64,000 bases of DNA from Seison nebaliae (GCA_023231475.1 JALJEE010000561.1:25545-89544); one strand, 5' to 3'; shown: positions 1 through 14,009, counted from the stretch's first letter. The notes: a model not told the origin generated them from the letters alone. A program made the numbers and translations.

Positions 1-4
1 GTGT

Positions 5-292
5 GTTTAAATGAATCTAGGACAGAACGGCACTCTTTAATATTTTTTTCTAAAAAATGAGAATTTGGACAAAACTGCACCCTTTTTTATACATACTTTT
101 TGAGTCTATTCTATTGATTGAAGGAGAGAGAAGTAGATAAGGAATTTCCTTTTCTTATATAAAGAAATGTAAAGAAGGATAGGGATATAGAACAATCAAG
201 TCTGTTTCCAAAAAGGGTGCAGTTTTGTCCAAATTTTCATTTTTTAGAAAAAAATATTAAAGGGTGCCGTTTTACCCGGCACTCGTTTAAAT
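5..292. mobile_element. Foldback MITE with 8-bp target-site duplication
   Basis: Positions 13-87 and 210-284 are 75-bp terminal inverted repeats with about 9 mismatches, and the inner 62 bp differ at only two positions. The same 8 bases, GTTTAAAT, lie at 5-12 and 285-292 and read as a target-site duplication. The 122-bp interior has no coding capacity. Family knowledge: an 8-bp duplication fits hAT-type transposition, and a decayed hAT transposase lies about 0.7 kb downstream, so a hAT-mobilised MITE is an inference. The duplication is nearly palindromic, so its exact limits are uncertain. Confidence 0.75.
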
Positions 293-359
293 AGACTATT
301 TATCAGATTGTGTCATTTTCTTAATGTCTACGTTTGAGGATTAACTACTATTCGATAAA

Positions 360-969
360 TTCCATAGCATTAGACAGTTTGTCCAATTCCATTTCGATTT
401 GCTCACCAGAGATGTAATTCTTCATCGTCCTATGTAATTTTATAGATCGATGAATTACGTAGGTCGTGATAAATTGTATCACAAAGAATAATGCTATAGA
501 AAGTAGACAGGAATCGAATGTCTTTCCAGATGATTTTCAGAGAAGATTTTCTTTTTATTTTTGAGCGATTAAAATGAGTTCAAATGGTATGGGAGAATAG
601 ATTGGAAGAATATTGGGAAATCATGGAATTATTTCGATTAGATCAAACAAAGAATTTTCGTTGGTAGTGCTGTTCACACGAACACGAACAAAAATGGACT
701 GTTCTCGAATATAATTGTGATGTCTGGTTATTGAAAATCAGTTGGACGAGAACGAAATACATTGTTCTTATGAATACCGCTCGAACGAATTTTCTCATTT
801 CGTTCGCGAACGCTTTCTATAAAAATTTTATAAAAATTTCCCAGACAAAATAAAAAATGAATCAAATGACATGTATACAGTGAGAATTTAGGCAGTTATG
901 AAAAAATTCTTATTTTCAAGATGAATGAAGAAAAATTTTAGTCCTAGAAAAATTTCAACGCTAGCGACT
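360..969. other. Non-coding, AT-rich stretch between MITE and hAT remnant
   Basis: I see no supported gene. Around 669-830 there is a cluster of related CGAAC/GTTCG words (for example GTTCGCGAACG at 803-813). These look like transposon subterminal repeats and may mark one end of the neighbouring hAT remnant. A short minus-strand open stretch at about 360-545 contains a hydrophobic segment but has no start, homology or splice signals that I trust. Confidence 0.4.
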
Positions 970-1477
970 TGTTAGCGTGAAGAAATGTTAAATTGGATAA
1001 GTTCTCATCTGTGAGACAATTTCTTTTCGGGATGTAAATATCCCCACCGATGAGAACATTTGTTCCGACTTTAAAAAATTTGTGGAGATGCAATTAATTT
1101 CCTTAGCAATTTTATAAAGAATGGGCAAAGTTTTTTGGTTTCTTAACCAATATTCTTCGAAACCTTCATGCTTCAAACGCTTACATTCGATGGAATACCT
1201 AGCCATATCATCCGATAAATCCTGATTCTCTTCAACCTTTTCTTGTATTGCGTTGAATTTTATTTGGCCCGTATCGGTATATTCCAATTCTTCGTCATCG
1301 TCATCGGGAATAAACTATTGTTTCAATTTTGAAAGATTCGCAAACGTTACTCAATATTGACGCCAGTTTATCTCCGACCAAATTCTTGTTCATTTTTTTC
1401 AATTCCCGTGGTCCGAACAAAGGATTAACGTATGCTGCGGCGATTAGGAATTTATTTTCCAAATAACAATCGAGCCG
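970..1477 (-). pseudogene. hAT-family transposase remnant (C-terminal part)
   Basis: The minus strand from about 1477 down reads a segment with the motif AAYVNPLFGPRELKK. After a frameshift near 1305 it continues into a 99-residue stretch ending at 988 with LPILYKIAKEIN followed by SEQMFSSVGIFTSRK. This order (a core segment, then W/LP..LA..I....SE+.FS..G) is characteristic of the hAT C-terminal dimerisation region. The reading frame is interrupted by a stop and a frameshift. No N-terminal zinc finger or catalytic DDE region could be recognised nearby. It is therefore a decayed fragment of a DNA transposon, not an active gene. Confidence 0.7.
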
Positions 1478-4400
1478 AAATAATTATTTATTCCAACGAA
1501 TCGTTGGAATGATATACGAATTTGAATTGTGGAAATTTATTAGAAAGTAGACAAGTGGAGTAGTTGATGGATAGTAAGAATTGAATATTCATAGACACAA
1601 TCGTCAATTGAGCACTACCAGATGAGAGTAACATGTCGTCGAATTAACGATGTTTGTTTTAATTCAGCAAATTGATGGCGGAAATTTTCCTTTTACAAAT
1701 GTTCGTCTGTACCAACTGAAAAGACGATTCGTCGGACCTTAATCGACTTAATTATTATGATTCTGTTATTGTGTAGAATGGAATGATGATTGAGAGTTAG
1801 GACATTTCACTCTCTGACGAGAAAGCCGATAATGTTTTGAAGTTTTTTTTGGGAGAAGAATTGTTATAAATAAATTCATTGAATTCGATCAATACGAGCA
1901 GAATATAATAAGAGAGATGATAAAGATATGTAACATTGTTGAGGATGTTGATAAAGAACGATGTTCCGGAGTAATAATTGTTACTCTTCCATATATGTGC
2001 ACATGATATATGCATTTGTACCTTCTTCTTTCCTACACGTTTGAAAGAATTTGTTTGAAAAGATGTATTGAAATCGAAGACAGAAACATACAATAAAAAT
2101 AGATAGAATATTCAATAAACTTCTACATAGGAATCTAATATTTACATTCATCCCAATACATGATCATATTTCATGCAGATATGAAAATCGTCTAAATATA
2201 TTACATAAATTTTTCTATAGATCTCACTCGCTAACTAAATACGTCGTACGTATGTCAATCTTCAAAACATTTTCTCGATACCTTCATCAATGCACATGTG
2301 TGCGACATCTCGCTCCCTAATTCACGGGTGTTAGCAAGTATTACTTTTTTTTTTGAAACGAAAAAAAAACAGAAGAGAATTCATTCCGAATCGTCTCTAG
2401 TTAACAGGCAATTTGCTCATTTGCGTAGAATTAATAATAAAATCTCGTTTTCCAATAGTCTTCTTACCATTGAAATTTCCACTATTTTTATTATTATTAT
2501 TCCTATTTACCGAACGTAAAAAATGAGTGGAATCGAAAACATTTATTCGAACTAGCAAACATCGGCCACACAAAATCCCAACTCTACTACAAGTGAAGTA
2601 AAGAAAGTCTCAATGGGAAATATGGAAGAATCGGGAAGAAATTCACCTTTAGAGGTAGAGGATGGCAAATTAAAATTTTCCCTCAAAAATTCCTTTTCGA
2701 GTAATTTACTCGGAGTAAATTGGGAAGGAAAGGAGGGAGAGGCGGTTTTAAATGAATGAAAAGAAGGAGTTAATACTGAAGGGACATGTGAGAATGAGGA
2801 AAGGATCTAATTAATATTGTATAAATTAGGGACAATAATTTATGTATCTTCCCCGATGATGAAAGGAGGGGAAGCATCAGGATCAAAATAATAATGGATG
2901 AATATTGATCATTGTTGAATATCATTTACATCAAGTTGCTCTCTCATTCCTCTTGCGTCTTTCTCCTTCATCTCATCTGTCGCCAATATTTCCTTTCGAG
3001 TCATAAGTCATCGATTTCTTAAATTGGAAGTTTCGTTTTGATGCTCATCTAAAAGAAACAATAATGTACTCCATTTATCGCATAAAAAGGAATGGAATGA
3101 CAGTTCGGAAATGAACGTGAATAATTATTATTGTACGGAAGAAATAGGAAAAGTAATTACTTCTTCTTTTTTTTGATATGATGTAAAATGCGACTAACTA
3201 CAACGAAGATGTTGACTCTGCATTACATTCTGCTCATCAACCTCGTATTTAACTAATGTTAACATATCAACATTTTATTTCTTTCATGATTAACACATCA
3301 TCATCATCATCCACTAATGCATAGATGTGTCTCTAGAAATTAATGTCGGAGTGAGTCTATGACGACATTGAAACAAACGGAATGAACACGATTATTATTT
3401 GATCGGCAACAAAATTTTATTTATGACATCGAATTCTTCTTTCTTCAATTTAGGTCACTAATCAATGAGTCCATTACTCATTCGTCCATCCAAATTCTTT
3501 TAATAATTTCTCCCATACCTTTTCTCCAATTAGATACCACCATCAACAACAACACCACCACCATCATCATCATTTCTAACGAATTCTTCTTTAACACATT
3601 CTCGTCATTCCCAACAAGTTAATTCGCAGACTACAAATCGTAGTTTTCATCCAAACATGCACGTATTCTTCCCATATCAAATTCTCGCTGACGACATATC
3701 AGCTTCATCTTTTCTTTCATCCGATATCTTCCTCTCATTAATGTTCTGTGACTATCTATTCATGTTTTAATGGAATCCGTGAAATATTTTAAATGGATTT
3801 CATTTGAAAGAAGATTGGAAGAATGGTCGTTCGAATTTCCAAAAGATAACTCACATCATCATATCAAGCAGAAATGAGCGATCGATTAGAGAAACGACCA
3901 TAGTCGAGATATCATTTATAATAAAATTGGATAATTTTATGAGAAATTCACCATCCACCACATCGATCAATTGAGCACAGATAGATTTGGTTCATTCAGT
4001 TCTCATTTCTATCCAGAATTTATACCATATACCTACCTGTCTCTTACAATACGTTAGTAACCAAATTAGAATATTCGATTTTCCCGATTTGAATTGGGTG
4101 GAGTTGAAGAATGGTTTTCCACCATGATTTATCTCCTGTCATATGATTTTTATGTACTTCAATTACTAATCGTTGGGAATTGACGAATTACCTGTATTTC
4201 ATCATTTTATTCATTGCTGTCGTTCCGCTGCTGTTCTTATTAGGAGACGTAGTAGCAGTTCGTTGTAATAGTGGCCGTTTTAGTAGCGGTGTCACAATTT
4301 CTAATGAATTAGTCACCCGTCAATCAAATAGAAAGAACACATCGTTTCCAGTTAACTCATTGTAATAAATATTCAAAAATTTCATGCATTTCTCCTTTCT

Positions 4401-5155
4401 GTTCAAACAGATTGATATTCAATGGAAGTCGATGTGTAAATGAGATTTTATTCTTCATCTCCCTTCAAAGAACTGGGAAAGATAGAAAACATCATTCTGA
4501 GTCAACTCATTCATTTTCTCCATTCGAACCCGCCTAATAATTCACTTCCTCCTAATTCTTTCTTTTCACCTTATTTCATTTCAAACTTCAAATGTTCATT
4601 TGTAAAAAGTCTTCGTTTGTAAAAAATGTTTCGTTTGGAAATTGAATTATTTCTATTAATTAGCCAATATAAGTCCTAGTAACAATCGATAAAGTTGCTT
4701 TCATGTTCAATTAATTAGTTAGGAGAATACCTCCAAAGAAATTAATCAGAGGAAATAATTCGATTGATTCCTCTCATTTCTGAAAAAAAAACGAATATTC
4801 TACCTTCTTTTTTTTCCGATAAGGCAAATGCCAATTTGGTGTCAACGAATTGCTTCAGTTTTATTTCATTCAACTCTAAAATGAAATTCCTGTCGATTCT
4901 CCAGTGTTACCTTCCTCTTCTAAAGATAATGCGAACATAAAGTTGAGCGAAGAGTGAAATTGAGAAAAAAAAGAGAGAAATTATAATAACAATTTAGAAT
5001 CATCTGTCAATTGAACAAAATAGAGAAAGTTGACTGAATAACAAAATCATGAAACTAACTAGAATATAACTCTTGCACGAAAAAAATTTACATTTTTTAA
5101 AGATTATTCCTTCTAGAATCTAGATGTTATCCTTCCAACATCGCACTAATATTTA
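1478..5155. other. Non-coding region, no gene recognised
   Basis: Several short ORFs occur here on both strands, but their composition looks random and I recognise no domain. There are CAT/CAC-rich patches at about 3297-3315 and 3540-3575. An AG acceptor-like site (CTAAT branch-like word, then TTTAG) at 5138-5156 precedes the next exon candidate, so part of this stretch could be an upstream intron or 5' UTR of the coiled-coil gene. Confidence 0.4.
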
Positions 5156-5170
5156 GTGTATGGCGAACAA

Positions 5171-5974
5171 ATGTTTCGCTCATTCCAATCGTCAATTTCG
5201 AGTCTGTTGACTGGTAGCACATCGCCAGTAGTGAGTGAGGGAGAATCTACTAAAAAGAAATATCGACAAGACACGAGACAATATCGTCATCTTTCTACTT
5301 CAGTGAATGTTCTCGATGAAATTAATAAGGAATTCCTCCATCGTCAGGAGATGACGGAGGAAGATATCAGAAATATGGATTCCAATCCTCCAAAACTCAT
5401 CGATAAACATAGTTCGTTGAACGACTGCAGTTCTGATATGGTGAGAAAAAATAGTCATCGATCGAATCAGCAACAAATTTGTGACAAACTGGATGTTGTT
5501 CCTTCTTCCGGTTCAACAATGAAAACAGGAACGACATCGTCTCTCTTACCGTCAGATGTCAACATTGTTAATTATGCTAATAGTGATTATGGTACAATCT
5601 CATTATCGTCATCATCAGCCATCACAAACCATACAGATAAGATGGTTGAAGGAAGAGATCGAGCTAATAGTCATCATCAGAATAATAACGATGAGAATGA
5701 TGATAGGAAAATTGATAATAATTTAATAAATCAATTTAATACGGAACGACAAGATATTGAGCAACCAGAAAACGAACGATCCTTCAATGAACTTAAACAA
5801 CATGCTGATAATATATCGGACGAATTATTCATTATCGAACAACAAACACAGTATGAAATGAAAAGTTTCGACATAGAAAATATGTCGGAAATTCGTCACA
5901 GTTTCATCGACATTGCACAAAATGACGAGACAAGTGAAACTCAAGAAAAACAATCAACGTCAATTATTACTAAA
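5171..5974 (+). CDS. Candidate 5' exon of the large coiled-coil gene (disordered N-terminus)
   Basis: The open frame runs from the first in-frame ATG at 5171 (the frame opens at 5156 after a TAA) and encodes about 268 residues rich in Ser, Asn, Asp, Glu and Gln, with no recognised domain. The frame continues past 5974 into a hydrophobic, T-rich translation that looks intronic. GTTCTT at 5975 falls exactly on a codon boundary, and the same hexamer is used as a donor at 44649. The exon at 10094 also starts at phase 0 and lacks a nearby ATG, so joining the two across a 4.1-kb intron keeps the frame. That joining is inference. A separate short gene or more upstream exons are also possible. Confidence 0.45.
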
Positions 5975-8900
5975 GTTCTTTTTTTATTTCTATTCATTTC
6001 GTCTTTTCCCTCAATATCTCTTACGCTCCAACCTAAATTTTTTGTTGATAACTTTCTATTTTTACTCATAATAATCGTCATTCGAATAAACAACATCATT
6101 CACAATGATGCACAATGGAACTTGTATGTCATAAGATTCCTTTCAATTATTCTTATCTTCTTTCTTTCCCGTACGATCAAACTAATTATCATAAAAACAG
6201 TTGTTGTTATCGAGAAGATGTTTATGAGGAATAGATTTACTATTTTTTTTATCCACAAACCAATTTGTTTGTTTGTTGAGAAGTCGGTCGTATTTTTGAT
6301 AAAGTCACGACAATTATATTCCCAAAATGCTGGAATTGTAGCGTGCACATACAATTGGAAGATATATATTATTTATAACTGTTTATAATTTATCACTGGT
6401 GATGATGACGATGAGGATGACACTTACTCGTTTTGTATCTCTGACATGCAATATCGTTGTCGTAAGGAAAAAACGAGATAATTAATGGTGAAATTCGAAT
6501 AAAAAACATCGATGAAACTTTCCGTCGAGAATTTCGTTGATTGTTACAGGGAATTATTGACGGAATTAATGATAAATTGTTATTTGATTACAGAACAAGC
6601 CTATGAGTTGCTCCAATTAAGTTTAACCGCTGAATTTTTTTTTGAAGAAGATAAATATGGGCTGTTGCGAGAAGGAAAAGTCGTCGCATTATCTATCAAT
6701 TTCTCCCGTTCATTCGCCTTAGAGAGCGAAAGTTAGATGAATAATCAATTATTATTCAACAAAATGCCTCAGCAAAGAATTCGAATGAGAGTAGAGGAAG
6801 GACATTATTCCCTGCCTATTCCTCATTTATCGATTTTCTTTTTTTTATTTTTCATTCTGAGAAGATTTTTCACTGCGAAAATGTAATTTTTCTATGTCGC
6901 TAAATCGAATAATTCCGATTTGGCATCTTATTACTATACACATTATTCCTCAATATGACCATGATTTTTATTAATATGCCATTATGTTGGGAAAGTGATT
7001 CCTTGTATTATCTTTCCATTAATCCATTCTTACTCAACCATATCCAACAAAAGCATCCACTCATCCTCTCTCATCCCGTCCCGTCGGAGAAGGAAGGAAA
7101 TCTAATATACTTTTTTCTTTATTCAGATTGGAAATCATAATCATTCGACTTCTAATTTTCTAATGCACACCATACCATGTATGGCATCGATCGATTCAAA
7201 CATAATTGTTACCGATTTGGTTAGTTTCAAACTTGTTCAACTCAACAACCATCATCTTTCCTTGCATAAAGTGTGCGTAGGGAATTTAGTAGAAAGTATA
7301 ATATAAATTTTTTTAATTTTTATTTCTTCTTATTATTTCATTCATGTCTTCCTGCCAATAAAACGAAGTTAATGAATTTCCGTGAATCCATTACACTCAC
7401 AATTATTATAATTCATGTAATTTAAAATTGCTATATCATCATACTTAATTGTTATTTTGTTTACTAAAAGAAATTACTAATTTTAGATATGTTAGTCGAT
7501 CAATTTCATGTATATTATCATTTAGAGTGATATAATGGAAAGATTAATAGAATTGGTGTGAAGATTAGTGCATTTGGGAAGCGAGGAATGACATAACATT
7601 ATTTTTCCAGTAATAATTACTAATTTTCTGTTTTCTGATTTTCGCTAATAATTATATTTCTCCATAATCTTTCTTCATGCTGTTATTGTTATTATTCATC
7701 TGATGTTAAGTAGAATGAGTCGATTTGTGGAATGGAAGACGAGTAAGGAAAATAAATATAAATAATTTTTATAACATAAATGCATTTCCAGTTGACATGC
7801 GAATTAATTTACTAAAGAATTGTATAGATTCGGCGATATTCGGATGAAAAGAAAAGGAGGAACGAATATCATCCATATATACGTTCGATTTGAATAGAAA
7901 AAAATAAAAGAAGGAGAATTGGATGAGAGAAAGAATGATAAACATTCGAGAAATAATATGGAATGGAGGAGCATATACGTATATATATATATAATCAGAG
8001 TTTGCTTGCATTTCTTGCATATTTATTCTCTTTGACAATTTTGTTCTTTTATTATTAGTCGTTATCGCCGATTATTTATTTCTTCCTTTCATAATTCCTT
8101 TATGAAACTATCGAGAATGTCATATATAATTGTTTTTCTTTCACATTACGTCTTCTCCATTAAATTTCCAGCGAATAGACAAATCTGGGAGAAAAGAGAA
8201 GCAATTCCCATGTCTTTCCGCTCATTTTTCTTCCAACCATTGTTTGGTGAAGTATCATCGTTTGACGATATCAAATGAAAAAATTGGTTAATGTTAGTTA
8301 ATAAAATGAAAATAATTCTCTTCTCGAATTAATTACTGGAATGATCGTGTCGAATGAGGATGAAGATTTCCTTAATAAGGTTAAGTAGTTGGAGAAGAGA
8401 TGATTGGGATAAGTTAAATATTTTCCTTAAACAAACAATCACACAGTCCGATTTTGGATAAGAAGAACGGATTTGCTTAACTTTGTAAGTAGAACTGTGC
8501 ACAGTATGAGTGATTATTTAAACTACAGTTTCTAAGAAATGTTTGGGCAGAATAGAGAAATACGGGTCCTTAGTAATAGGTTTCGAGGGAAATTATGAAA
8601 ATGTAGAGATAAGTTTCTTTTAGTGCCTCCATTATTTCCCCATCGAGAATTTTACGTCATTCGTTCAATTTCTTTATTTACTAAGAAATTTATGTATGGA
8701 TGACACAACAAACAAATATATAATAATTATGAATGTAATGCATAGATGAGATGAGGTATGGCAGTCGGATGTTGATATGTGCGCCCCAATACTAATATTG
8801 TGCACGATATATGCACACCTGTAGGTGTCAGTGCTAATATTGAGATTCGAATGAGAAACGAAGCAGGAAGAATGAATGATCTGTCTTATTATTTGATGAC

Positions 8901-10093
8901 AGATTTATTCCTATTTTATTTTCATTATTAATCGTCGAATAATAAGAAAGATTATTAAGAAGCATATCGTCATATCAAATGATTACATTCCAAATAGAAA
9001 TTGGAAATGTTTCCTTCCAATCCGTCATTCCACACACAAACACACAAACACACACACTCTCACACACATACACACACACACACATTGAAATGTGACGGAG
9101 AACTCACACGATTGATATTTATTAGAAAGATGTTTATTATAAATAAATTTATTGTTCAATAACGTAATAATGAAATATGTAGATAAGAATATGTGCAGAA
9201 GAACACGAACAGAAAGCCAAGAGTAAGTAACTCCATTTCAACAAACGATTAAGATATAAAGAGATATTGTTCTTATTATTATTATTGTCTAATATTATGT
9301 AAATAATTATTTTTATGCACTTTCGATACTTCTCTATCGACTTGCGCTCGATGACTGTGTATCTAACATCTCCTATTGTCTCTTTCATAACTATGACAAT
9401 AAAGAAATAAAAGTTGAAATACATTTCCAGTGAGAGAATGACAGAAACCTTTCCATCCATCAAAGACACACGACTAGTCAATTTGTTACTCATTTATGGG
9501 TTGGTCGTAGAAACTTCGGAAGAAACTTCTTCAAGTCCTTTGTAAGATATAAAAAATAAATTTACGTGTAAATCTCTTATCGTACAGATTAGAAAGGGAA
9601 ACAATACTCTCGAAAAATTCTCGTCTCCAATTCGTCTTCGACATGAAAACTATAAAGTTTATATTGGAGAATATTTAGACTATAAATGTACATAATAGAT
9701 ATAGAGAATATGAATATGGATAAGTATTGAAGAATAATTAAATCATGCATTCTCTTATGGGTAATTAATTGAAAGAAATGAAAATGTCAAAATGTTAATT
9801 GGAAGAACTTTCGATTTTCAACTGCCACATCGACTGGTGGTCGGGGAACGTCATAGGAATATTATTAATCTACCGAATTGTTCAACGGAAATTTCATTAT
9901 CTCATTTCATATTTTTCATTTAATATATCTTCGCCTTTCGTTTTCACAGGATTCCTTTAAGGTATTATATATATTATATAAACGAAGTTTATTTATAAAT
10001 TATAATTATTTTGAGAAATTGAAAGAATTATAAAAAAAATTAAAGGAATTTAAACGAAATTATAAAATTTCCTTTTATTTTCTCAATTTATAG
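5975..10093 (+). other. Probable long intron or intergenic region
   Basis: No exon is convincing here. An ORF at 6512-6736 shows no recognisable family. Features seen: a cluster of small inverted repeats at 8790-8842, a CA-rich microsatellite at about 9031-9084, and a typical TTTATAG acceptor at the end, at 10087-10093. If it is an intron it is over fifty times longer than most others in this window. Confidence 0.35.
9031..9084. repeat. CA/CACA microsatellite
   Basis: Imperfect (CA)n tract with interspersed AAA and CTCT variants. A second, similar tract lies at about 17164-17198, downstream of the coiled-coil gene. Confidence 0.85.
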
Positions 10094-13000
10094 ACATTGG
10101 ATAATATCGATAGTGATCGTAAATTGAATAGTGATGTTGTATCGATCGCGTCAACGAAATTGATTGACGAGAATAATTTGAGGAATAATCTGTCTAGTTC
10201 GTATAATTGTTTCTTTGAATATTGGATGAATGTTTCGTTTTGTCAAACAGATGATGGTTTAATTGAGACATCGTCGAGTAACAAATCGAATTATTCGGAA
10301 CAAGAGAATACGAGTGAAGATATGTCGATCGATCCTTTGCAATTCAATGCGTTAGTCGACACTAATGAAGCATTACGTACCGAGTTGAAACGATTAGCGC
10401 CACTTGAGGTCGATTATCAGAAATTGGAAGTTGAATATAAGAAATGTATATTGAAGTCGGAGGAATTGCAACAAGAAGTCGATAACGAACGAGGAACTAC
10501 GAAGATTCTCGAGCAGCAACTGAAGGAGTTGGAGAGAACGTGCGATAATTTGAAGGAAATCACGACGACAGCTACGTCGGATGACGAGAAATTGAACATT
10601 ATCCAAAACGAATTACGTCGAGCGCAACATGAGAATGATCAATTACGGACAGTAGCGAACGATTTCGCCAAAGAGAATGAGATGTTGGAGCAACAATTGA
10701 CAGTCAATCGACAAATGATTGAAAGTTTAGAAGACGAATTGAAGAATGTCAAGAGTGATGTCGATCAGGAGAAGAAGAAGAAAATAGAGGAGAAGGAACA
10801 TCTTCATCAATCCACTTCCTCCACCTCACTCATTCAGACGAATGAAAAGGAGATGAATGAACGAATATCGATGTATGAGGAGGAGAATATTCGTATGCAA
10901 AAAGACTACGGTGACAAATTCCATGAAATGACGAGAGAGATGAATGAATTGAAACAACAGAATGACCACTTCCATCAAACAACTATTGAGTTAAATGATG
11001 AGAAATCGAAACATAATTCTCAAATGGAAGACTTGAAAAGGAATCATGAGAATCGTTTAATGGAAATTGAGAATGATCATAAAGAGAAATTAGATAATTT
11101 ACAAAGAATAAACGATTCGATTATCAATGAATTGAATGAGCAATTGACAGATAATCGGAAAGAGATTCAACATATCGATCAAGAGTCGAAGAGGAGAATT
11201 GAAAATTATGAAATTCAATTCAAACAATTAAATGAGGAGATGAGAAGATTGGTGGAAGAACGTGATGAATTGAGATATCATATCGAACAAAATCAATGTA
11301 AAACGGAAGTGAATGAAGATCTCATTCAACGATATTCCACCATCCAGAATGAAGTGGAAACGACGCAACAAACGTGCAATTTGGAACGAGAAGAGAAAGA
11401 AGAATGTCAAAAATTATTGAAAGATCTCAACAATCAATATGCAACGTTGACGGAGAAGAATGAGGAACTGATTGACGAATTGAATGAATCGGAGAAGAGG
11501 AATGAGATTCTAAAAAAAGAAATATTGGAAGAAGAAAAAAAAATCGATGAAATGAGAAGAGAATTCGATGAACGAACGAAATTGCAGGAAGAAGAAAGAT
11601 CGACAATCCATCAGCAAATGAATATTTATTGTCAGAACTTTGAAGAATTACAAGAGAAATATGACGAGATGGAATCGCATCAAAAACAAATCGATCGACA
11701 ACATCAGAATGAAATTGAGACGTGTATGATGGAATTGCAAAGTTTGAGAAGTCAAAATGAAATTCTGTCGAACGATAAATGTTCGTTGCAACAACGTGTG
11801 AGTTGTTTGTCGACGGACGGCGAAGAATTGAGAGAACAACAAAAATATAACGATGGTTTAGAAGAGGAATTGAGAAAGGAGGAAGAAAAAGTGACTGATC
11901 TAATTGAATTGTTTAAGAAGAAGGAAGATGAATTGGAGAAAGAGTTCAATGGACAACGAGAATGTTTGATGAAAGAGAATGAGATGGTCGTAATGGAACA
12001 CAATCAGAAATATGATGAATTACAAGAACAATTATTTATGGAGAAACAGACGTTCCAACTTCAAATTCAAGAAGCAAAAAATGAAATTAAAATGATGATG
12101 GACGAAAAAAATGATTATCAAATGGAAGTACAATCGATGAAGAAAGTGTGTAATGATCAGGAGATGAGATTGGAAGATCTGATGGAGAAGAACGAAGCTC
12201 TACTCTCAGGAAATGAGGATTTGGAATGTCAAGTAAAAGAATTACATTCCACCATCCACCAATTAGATAATCAACTATTAATCAAGAACAACACCAAGAA
12301 CGAGGAGAAGGAGAAAGAAGATGAAAAAGAATTATTTGATGTATCGATGCAAACTGATGAGATGTTGTCAATTCATGACGATCATCAAACGATGTTAAAT
12401 GGAGAAGATAATGAATATGATGAGGATGAAGAGGAGGAGAAGAAAGAGAAGTGTGACGTGGGAATTCTAACAAATATTTATGGAAATTCCGATTACTTGT
12501 CGGATGAGGATAGTACTGAACTCATTGAACTACGCTCGAACAATGCCACGTTGACGAGAGAGTTGAGACAACTAATTGCCGAATATCAAGAACTGCAGAA
12601 TCAGTATGATACCATACGATTATCATTGGAGACAAGCGAACAAGAACGAACATTATTAGCAGAGAAGTTGGAAGATCTACCAGACATTGCTGAACTGCAA
12701 CAGGAAGTTAGTGAGAATAATCGAATTATCTTAACTAAATTATCTGGTAACTTTTCCTATTCCCTTTTGAGGGAATTGTCGAACTAGAAAAGAAATTTTG
12801 TTTTCGTAGGAAAATGTCGAGGGAAAAAAAGATTACTGTCATTCGAACTAACAATATCCTTCTTTCCTTTTCTCTTATTTGTACTCATCGGAGTATCCTA
12901 ATCGATTTCCTCTTTCAACATTTTGTCTAGTTACACAAATATCAAAAGAAATGCGATGAACAAGAATCGGAAATTAAGGAACAAAGAAATCAAATGAATA

Positions 13001-13941
13001 TATTAGAGAGTCAGATCAATGTGCTGGAAGAGAGTCAATTAACTAGTTTCAATGAGAAGAAATTGGAAGATGAATCGTTCAAATGTGAAATGGAGAAGTT
13101 AAAGAAGGAGCTAATGGAATTAAGAGAAGAAAAGGATGAATTGGAATATAATCAGTCGCTATTGAAAACACAATTAATTAATTCAGAAGATAATTCGAAG
13201 AATTTGCAGAAACAATTCGAGGAACAAGAAATCAACTCGAAACGAAACATGCCAACCATCAACAATACACCTGTTAGTGTCTCTTCTGATTATCGGGAAT
13301 GGTTGAAATTAAATGTTTTTTAGAATCTCAATAATGATTTGGAAGTAATTCGATCGACTATCAAAAGCTTGGAGAATAATTTATTGGGAAATTTAAAAGA
13401 CAAATGCTCATATCAAATGATCGATCAATCAGCATTAGTATCGACGTTGCAGCAGGTCGAGAACCGTTTACATTACATCGAACAATCACAACAAAATCAG
13501 GAAGTCGTTCTAAATCAGACGGCGAAGATCGCGACAGAACAAATGGAAATCTTATCTCGGAATCGAAGTCCATCCATTTTGAAGGAGACGAAGGGAATGA
13601 ATACTTCCGATTCGTTTATGTCTCTCAAGAATCCGTTTGAGGCACCTCGCAGTCATAGTCATATGAATGTGAACAATAATTTTTTGAATAGTGATCTCCA
13701 AAAATGGAATTATGACGAGAAAGAAGATACGATTAAACTCAAACATTTCCTTTCAATGTCATCCTTACATCCATTAAATGATCTTCAATCGATTTTGAAG
13801 GATCGACAAGAATTGGAGAATTTCCTCCTTACCAAATGTCAACAACAACATCTGGTGACATCGCCACTTAATAACACCAATAATAGTTGTAGTAGTAGTA
13901 GTGGTGGTAGTATGGGTGGTGGGAGTTCGAATAAAAAGATA

Positions 13942-14009
<68 letters not shown>

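Noticed and set aside
360-545. Minus-strand open stretch with a hydrophobic segment (SCLLSIALFFVIQFITTYVIH)
   Set aside because: Short, with no start codon or supported splice sites and no family match. It could equally be chance in AT-rich DNA.
4180-4365. 61-codon plus-strand ORF starting with hydrophobic residues like a signal peptide
   Set aside because: Starts at a TTG codon, has no homology and ends quickly. The opposite strand is equally open.
6512-6736. 74-codon ORF within the putative long intron
   Set aside because: No recognised domain, no matching splice sites to the flanking exons, and composition not clearly coding.
12747-12880. Alternative intron/mini-exon structure (GTAACT donor, extra exon ending before GTACTC)
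   Set aside because: It is phase-compatible, but the mini-exon would insert a hydrophobic segment into a coiled coil. A single GTTAGT donor at 12707 is simpler and matches other introns here.
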